From Hemibagrus wyckioides (taxonomy: Eukaryota; Chordata; Actinopteri; Siluriformes; Bagridae), in NCBI RefSeq assembly GCF_019097595.1, contig NC_080734.1:19892392-19956391 (forward strand): DNA of 64,000 nucleotides, read 5' to 3'. Made by a program: the position numbers and the translations under genes. The first letter of the stretch is position 1. Every line of letters starts with the position of its first letter. Under the pieces are notes generated by a model. The model was not told the DNA's origin. It saw only the letters and a list, made by a program, of their open reading frames with translations, and ran no database searches. Shown in pieces: positions 58,481-64,000 of this stretch.

Positions 58481-59050
58481 GTAAAGTTATACTGTGTTGT
58501 GCTTGTGACCAATCACAGATCAGTATTCTTCAGCATAACTGATCACACTAATTACCAATCACTAATCACTACTGTTTGTCCCAACCTCACTTCATTTTAA
58601 ACACAGATATTTACAATTAATAAAAGTAAGTAATCAATTCCTAAGGACTACTCAGCTTTCACAACTACTCACAATCACTGCTTCTTGTTGTCTTTGATAG
58701 ATGCAGTAATATTGTGTAAATGCCTAAAATGCTGCTGGTGCACAGGACCATCACCAAAGATTTCAATAAGAAACAAGAAATTATAAGCAATTGCTTATTT
58801 TCTACTGTCACAAAACTTTAAAATAGAACTGTATACTGTATTATATCTTCCTTTTTCATGCATCCTAATTTTGTATGCAAATGATCATGATGTATTAATT
58901 TGCATAATAAGGATTCATGACTTCATTTTGCCTTCTTTTTGCTACTTTCCTCTGACTGGTTTACATGTCCAGTCAGTGATCAGGTCCAATTATTCACCAC
59001 ACAAATCTAAACTGGTGTAAAAGTCAAACTGTCCAAGTGTTTACAAACTT
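58481..59050. other. tdrd6 5' intron, no further feature
   Basis: AT-rich intronic sequence. I see no exon, repeat or RNA gene. Confidence 0.35.
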
Positions 59051-59052
59051 AC

Positions 59053-59103
59053 TTTGTCATATCCATGGCTCCAGAAGTGGTTACAGGACACAGGGCTTCA
59101 GCT
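59053..59103 (-). other. tdrd6: candidate tdrd6 5' UTR exon
   Basis: A TTTCTAACTGTTTAG acceptor precedes AGCTGAAGCCC at 59103, and ACAAA|GTAAGT forms a donor at 59053. It contains ATGGATATGACAAA in a GCCATGG context. Spliced to 56184 this would be an 11-codon upstream frame ending before the main start. Inferred from splice signals only. Confidence 0.4.
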
Positions 59104-59777
59104 CTAAACAGTTAGAAAAAAAATAAACATTACAAAAATGTTGTCAAATAATAATTCCAAATATGCCAAGCGTTTCATTAAAAACAGAAAGACAGATGAA
59201 CAGCTTGAGTGAACACACTGAAGACAACATTGCCTTTACTAACGTACTAGCTTCGATGAGTTTATCAGCAATTTCGGTGAAAGAACATTAGATGTATCGC
59301 TAGGTTGATAAAGTATTATTAATAAAAAATGAACCGTGATGTATATTTACAGCTGAATCAGCACCAAAAGAATCTGCTCAGTGGTCAATCTGATGCACTT
59401 CGCTTCCTCGCGATTGTTTATTCCGCACGTGACCTACGTTAATTGAAATAGTATTTTTAGTAAACACTTGTACACCAAAGTAGAAACGTCCACGTTAACA
59501 TTAAACAAGCGAAAACGACTATACGTCCTAAATTACAACTGAATATATTAATCTGCATCATTATCACTAGACAACAATTATATATCCATCTAATTAGCCC
59601 AGAACAAACAACTGACCCCACTTAACTGAGTTCATCTACTAGGTGTCTTAGCTGACATATTGATGTTTTTCTAAAGACCAGCTACTTAGTTAACACTTAA
59701 CGTAACATTATAATTAAATGCTACAACTCAAAATTAGCCAATAAACATAAAAGCTCTTTTTATTTGAACGAACTTAC

Positions 59778-60040
59778 CACGGGTCTTCTCAACTGAAGTT
59801 CTAGCAATCGACCGTTTGCTAGTTATCTAATTTACAGGTTAACGACCTCAATTCGTTTACCACTCCAGGTCTTTGATATTGTTATAAAGTACTGGTTAGT
59901 TTTAGTTTTATTAATCGCGTTTTAACGCACAGCGTTTAATTTTCAGTTGCAGAAGAGTAACCTCGGTCAGTTAGTTAGGTGTTAAACGATAGCCTTCTTT
60001 GACGCTTTCTAACATGAAGCCTCTCCGACCGCCATTTTGA
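59778..60040 (-). promoter_or_regulatory. tdrd6: candidate tdrd6 first exon and promoter
   Basis: A strong donor CCCGTG|GTAAGT sits at 59778. Upstream on the minus strand, CAAAATGGCGG (60029-60039) matches a YY1-type element often found at transcription starts. Local CpG content rises over 60040-60080 and 60230-60330. No TATA box is obvious. Confidence 0.4.
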
Positions 60041-60605
60041 ACATCAGCCGCGGATTATCTACGGCCTCGTTTGTTAAGATTTTATATCTATTTTATCCAG
60101 ATGCTTATTCGTTGGTGTTTAACAGACACCGAGTGCGCTTTGTTTTGCGCATTGATTTCATTATAATGAAGGAAATAACGCATGTATAATGACAGTTGAT
60201 TATTGAAATGATTAGAGCTCACACTTCCTCACCGCTCAGTGTTCACAGGCCGCTCTCACTGAGAAAACACGAGAAACCGCACGCGCATTTAATCAGGGCG
60301 GACACTTACTGCTGTACCGGAGCAGAGAGCAGGGCAGAGAGATCCTACAACAAAACGCACTTTAAATAATCACTAAACAAACACACAACATTTCACAGTA
60401 GTTATGAGTATACAGGCTCAACGCCTTTACATTCATTTACATTTTAAAGTCAGTCAAGTTGACTCTATAAAAACACTAAACCAAATAAACATGCACTTAC
60501 TAAACCGTGTGTGTGTCACGATCATTCTGTAAGATTCATCACATCTGAATGCATTATTTATTAAACTGTGTGTGTGTGTTTTAAAATTGATCATATTGTT
60601 TGGTC

Positions 60606-61230
60606 TATTTGAATAGTCATCCATCATGATGAGGAGGATAAAGAACCTGGTGCTGGGACAGATCTAGTCCTCAGTGAGGAACAGGTAAATTTAGTCAAGT
60701 TTTAAGAATTTGTGAGAGAATGCAGTCTTGATATTCATAAAGGTTTAAACAAAGGCTTATGATTTATGATTGCCTATGATTTCTTTTACCTGTTACTACA
60801 GACTCAAGCCAGAGAGCTGGACTGTTTACATGACTCGTGTCTGAATCTGAAAGTAATTAATATGGCTTATTAGGATTATCTTTAAAGTGGTAGATCATAT
60901 ACTTTGTATGTTTTACTGTACACTAACATTAGAACATGTGACTAAGACATGTGAGCAGGTGGATGAGCTGATGGATTTCATACCTGTGATACCACTGGAG
61001 CAGGGTACAGTTTTGTATTTATTTCATTTTATATGTACTTTGAGAGTACGCATGGGCCTGAGATATACAGCTTTAACATGTTAATAATGGATTTCATACC
61101 TGTGATACCACTGGAGAAGGTACAGTTCTCCATTGGCCTGATATATACAGCTTTAACATGTTAACAGGACCAGGAGGCAAAATCTAAGGTTGAAATTGAT
61201 CTGGATAACACTGAAGTAATGTCAGAGGAG
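60606..61230 (+). pseudogene. inverted partial copy of the tdrd6 micro-exon region
   Basis: On the plus strand, five tdrd6 exon copies occur in order. 60613-60684 is like exon 5 (HDEEDKEPGAGTDLVLSEEQ, donor kept, acceptor AG lost). 60802-60852 is like exon 6, one base short. 60933-61004 is like exon 18 (TKTCEQVDELMDFIPVIPLE, one extra G at the donor). 61087-61119 is a partial second exon 18. 61168-61230 is like exon 10/19 (DQEAKSKVEIDLDN, donor lost). Exons 7-17 and 20-23 are absent. It cannot make Tdrd6 tail protein. It lies head-to-head with tdrd6, about 600 bases from its putative promoter. Confidence 0.85.
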
Positions 61231-61469
61231 ATGCATTTTATTAAAAAAATTATTTATGTATTTTATTTCAGTAAGTATAAACTAAGTATACTGTAGTTGT
61301 ACAAAACGACCTGGTATTAACATCGATAATTATTGATCCGATCACTAATTATCAGCCAAAACACATAGGGTTTTATACCTGGCATCTCCTGTCTCCAGTG
61401 GGCACTTATGATCAAATTTCATATATCATTTCTACTGGAGGAAGGGTGTCATACACATTTATAAAATAC

Positions 61470-62800
61470 ATCATAATGATTTGGTTTCATTGTTTTGGGT
61501 TGTTTAAAACACACAAACGTAAAATGTGCTTGTGCTATGTAATATAATAAGGTGGAAAAAACCTAATGTCGGATATTTTTGCTTTTGATATTTTATCTTT
61601 TGTATTTGAACACTTTGACCTGGTTCTCCTTCTTTACAGTTCCATGTCAGAATGTCTGGGGAAAAAGTTTCAAAGGCGGTTTTGAGATTAAACAATATCC
61701 ACAATGTACAAATCATCTTTTATTCTCTGTTTTGTTACTGACCAGTTATTTCCTTTTGTTAAAGACACGAGTAAAATGAAGAAAAAAAGTGTAAACCATA
61801 TGAAAAACAGACATTAATATAAAATGCATGAAATAGCTGTTGTTATTATTACAGTCAGCCTTTTTAGGCATTTTGTAGTGTAAAGGCTTTTCACAGATAA
61901 CATTATAAATAATTTGAAGCTAAATCTTCAGGCTGTCTGATTACTTTAGTCCCAGTCGTCTAACTAAACTGTGAACTGTTTATTTTACAGGAACAGAACC
62001 ATCACAGATACTAATATTCAATGAAAATATCATTCTAATAACAGATTAGTACTTTCACATTGCTGTAAAAACAAAGTACAAGACCAGCTGGCACAATAAA
62101 ATGTAAACTTCAGAAAGTTGTTGATAAACTTTAATTGCTTACTGTATAAAAATCCATACTTTACCCAATTTAAACAATGCTCTTATTTATGATTAACCTG
62201 GTCTGACCTCATAGGTTTTCATACACCGCAGTCAAAAACCAATTTAAATAAACTTTACTTCAGCAATGTAATATGTCTAGATTATACTTTTATCTCTGTG
62301 TGTTTGCTGTATAACAACAGAAATATGCTTACAAACAGGCATTGTGCAAGTTTTTTCCTTTTTTAAAGCAAATGATTAGATGGAGGACTGAAGCAGAGGG
62401 ATGTTAGTGCCTGGAATCAGGTGGTCATCTTTTCCATCAATTAAATGATCCCACTGATTGAAGCCTCTCTCCAAAGCTGTGAAACAACACATCTGATTAT
62501 ATTTTGTTCATTTGCACATGCTTTGGATAAAACTCACTTAAAACTGGCAGAATATAGTCCAAGTGTGTAGCTAAACATTTAAGTGGTGTGTGTGTGTGGT
62601 GTGTGTGCATGTGATAGTACAGAACCTGACATCAGTCTGAATGTTTTTTTTTTATTGTAGGTTAGAGTGGTGCTGCCTCACAGAAGCAAATTTTATATTT
62701 TGGAGAATTTTTTTTTTTTTTTAAATAAAAATCAGAGAGAGAGACTTGTAAAATTCCATCATTTAGAAAACCCACTTTTCAACTAATGATATCTGATGCT
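61470..62800. repeat. inverted duplication arm 2
   Basis: Inverted match of 42960-44035, the 3' flank of tdrd6, here placed 3' of the inverted tdrd6 fragment, so gene fragment and flank were copied together. Poly(A)/(T) runs at 62644-62656, 62709-62722 and 62810-62833 are extra. A segment at 62537-62583 is in the same rather than the inverted orientation compared with 43188-43236. Confidence 0.8.
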
Positions 62801-63059
62801 GTTTATTTTAAAAAAAAAAAAAAAAAAAAAAAAGACAAAAGAGAGATATGTTGCAAAAAGCCCCAAGAAGCTACAACCTGGTTTTAATCTGACTCAATAC
62901 TCCATCAAGGAATATGTTTGGAAGCAGAGCGACATTTGATAAAATGTTTTCCAAGTATTATTATGTATGTATATGCCAAATTGTGTAGCTCTAAACGATC
63001 TGTATGGTTTGGCATCCTGTCATTGGCTAAATGCTGCTGAAAAACTGACAAGTCTTATA

Positions 63060-64000
63060 CACTATATTGCCAAAAGTATTCGCTCACCTGCCTTGACTCG
63101 CATATGAACTTAAGTGACATCCCATTCCTAATCCATAGGGTTCAACATGACGTCGGTCCACCCAACTTCATCTCTTCTGGGAAGGCTGTCCACAAGGTTT
63201 AGGAGTGTGTTTATGGGAATTTTTGACCATTCTTCCAGAAGCGCATTTGTGAGGTCACACACTGATGTTGGACGAGAAGGCCTGGCTCTCAGTCTCCGCT
63301 CTAATTCATCCCAAAGGTGTTCTATGGGGTTGAGGTCAGGACTCTGTGCAGGCCAGTCAAGTTCATCCACACCAGACTCTGTCATCCATGTCTTTATGGA
63401 CCTTGCTTTGTGCACTGGTGCACAGTCATGTTGGAAGAGGAAGGGGCCAGCTCCAAACTGTTCCCACAAAGTTGGGAGCATGGAATTGTCCAAAATGTCT
63501 TGGTATGCTGAAGCATTCAGAGTTCCTTTCACTGGAACTAAGGGGTCAAGCCCAGCTCCTGAAAAACAACCCCACACCATAATCCCCCCTCCACCAAACT
63601 TTACACTTGGCACAATGCAGTCAGACAAGTACCGTTCTCCTGGCAACCGCCAAACCCAGACTTGTCCATCAGATTGCCAGATGGAGAAGCGCGATTCGTC
63701 ACTCCAGAGAACGCGTCTCCACTGCTCTAGAGTCCAGTGGCGGCGTGCTTTACACCACTGCATCCGACGCTTTGCATTGCACTTGGTGATGTATGGCTTG
63801 GATGCAGCTGCTCGGCCATGGAAACCCATTCCATGAAGCTCTCTGCGCACTGTTCTTGAGCTAATCTGAAGGCCACATGAAGTTTGGAGGTCTGTAGCGA
63901 TTGACTCTGCAGAAAGTTGGCGACCTCTTCGCACTATGCGCCTCAGCATCCGCTGACCCCGCTCCGTCAGTTTACGTGGCCTACCACTTCGTGGCTGAGT
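63060..64000 (-). mobile_element. Tc1-like DNA transposon (runs off the right edge)
   Basis: The end CACTATATTGCCAAAAGTAT next to a TA (63058-63059) is a common teleost Tc1-like terminal repeat. The transposase gene follows on the minus strand and is open to the window edge. The other terminus lies outside. Confidence 0.9.
63128..64000 (-). CDS. Tc1-like transposase (5' end outside window)
   Basis: An open frame of 291 codons without a stop to the edge. It begins in the helix-turn-helix linker ([20 protein letters not shown] at the edge), then [20 protein letters not shown] and the DD34E core: [46 protein letters not shown]. All three acidic residues are present. The C-terminus reads [20 protein letters not shown] and MD-stop, where related copies have a longer normal end; a small deletion near 63165-63185 seems to have fused the frame to 3' UTR sequence. 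It may still fold, but activity is doubtful. Confidence 0.85.
   Translation of the reverse strand, partial: TQPRSGRPRKLTERGQRMLRRIVRRGRQLSAESIATDLQTSCGLQISSRTVRRELHGMGFHGRAAASKPYITKCNAKRRMQWCKARRHWTLEQWRRVLWSDESRFSIWQSDGQVWVWRLPGERYLSDCIVPSVKFGGGGIMVWGCFSGAGLDPLVPVKGTLNASAYQDILDNSMLPTLWEQFGAGPFLFQHDCAPVHKARSIKTWMTESGVDELDWPAQSPDLNPIEHLWDELERRLRARPSRPTSVCDLTNALLEEWSKIPINTLLNLVDSLPRRDEVGWTDVMLNPMD

Noticed and set aside
63147..63836. 229-codon plus-strand frame
   Set aside because: Antisense to the Tc1-like transposase; no motif of its own.

Overview
The window is nuclear DNA of a ray-finned fish, very probably a teleost. The signs are two vertebrate genes with GT-AG introns (sf3b6 and tdrd6) embedded in a transposon mixture typical of teleosts: L2-type LINEs with an esterase ORF1, a chromodomain Gypsy element, Tc1/mariner and hAT copies, a tRNA-derived SINE, a protein-primed DNA polymerase fossil of Maverick/Polinton type and long (TA)n tracts. 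The species cannot be read from the sequence.

Bases 1-36,600 are essentially a transposon graveyard. Two L2-like LINEs lie head to tail on the minus strand (1-3,240 and 3,345-5,860). A decayed virus-like element with a family-B, protein-primed DNA polymerase follows (6,170-14,688). It was split by a complete Gypsy retrotransposon (8,435-12,817, 322-base LTRs, 5-base target duplication) and is cut by a hAT remnant at 14,689. Next is an old envelope-bearing LTR element on the minus strand (about 15,860-25,230), with a nested PIF/Harbinger-like element and a (TA)n tract where its 5' LTR should be. Two tandem non-LTR elements (25,600-29,640), a second copy of parts of the polymerase-associated element (30,600-31,640), a fold-back MITE, a third L2 copy and several small fragments complete this part.

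Bases 37,400-39,660 hold a compact, intact four-exon sf3b6 gene (125 residues, U2 snRNP SF3b subunit). A pyrimidine-rich satellite and a broken Tc1 element follow.

Bases 44,280-60,040 (minus strand) hold tdrd6, the multi-Tudor germ-granule scaffold. One 5.2-kb exon encodes seven Tudor domains. I could trace 22 further small exons, joined in a single frame, giving a predicted protein of about 2,228 residues. Nineteen of these exons (exons 4-22) are micro-exons of 31-71 bases arranged as a duplicated exon block, encoding an acidic tail.

The most unusual structure is around tdrd6. A broken copy of its micro-exon region lies in inverted orientation beyond its promoter (60,606-61,230), followed by an inverted copy of its 3' flank (about 61,470-62,800 against 42,960-44,035), inside which a segment of about 50 bases has been flipped. 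The window ends in a Tc1-like element with a largely open transposase frame that runs off the edge.
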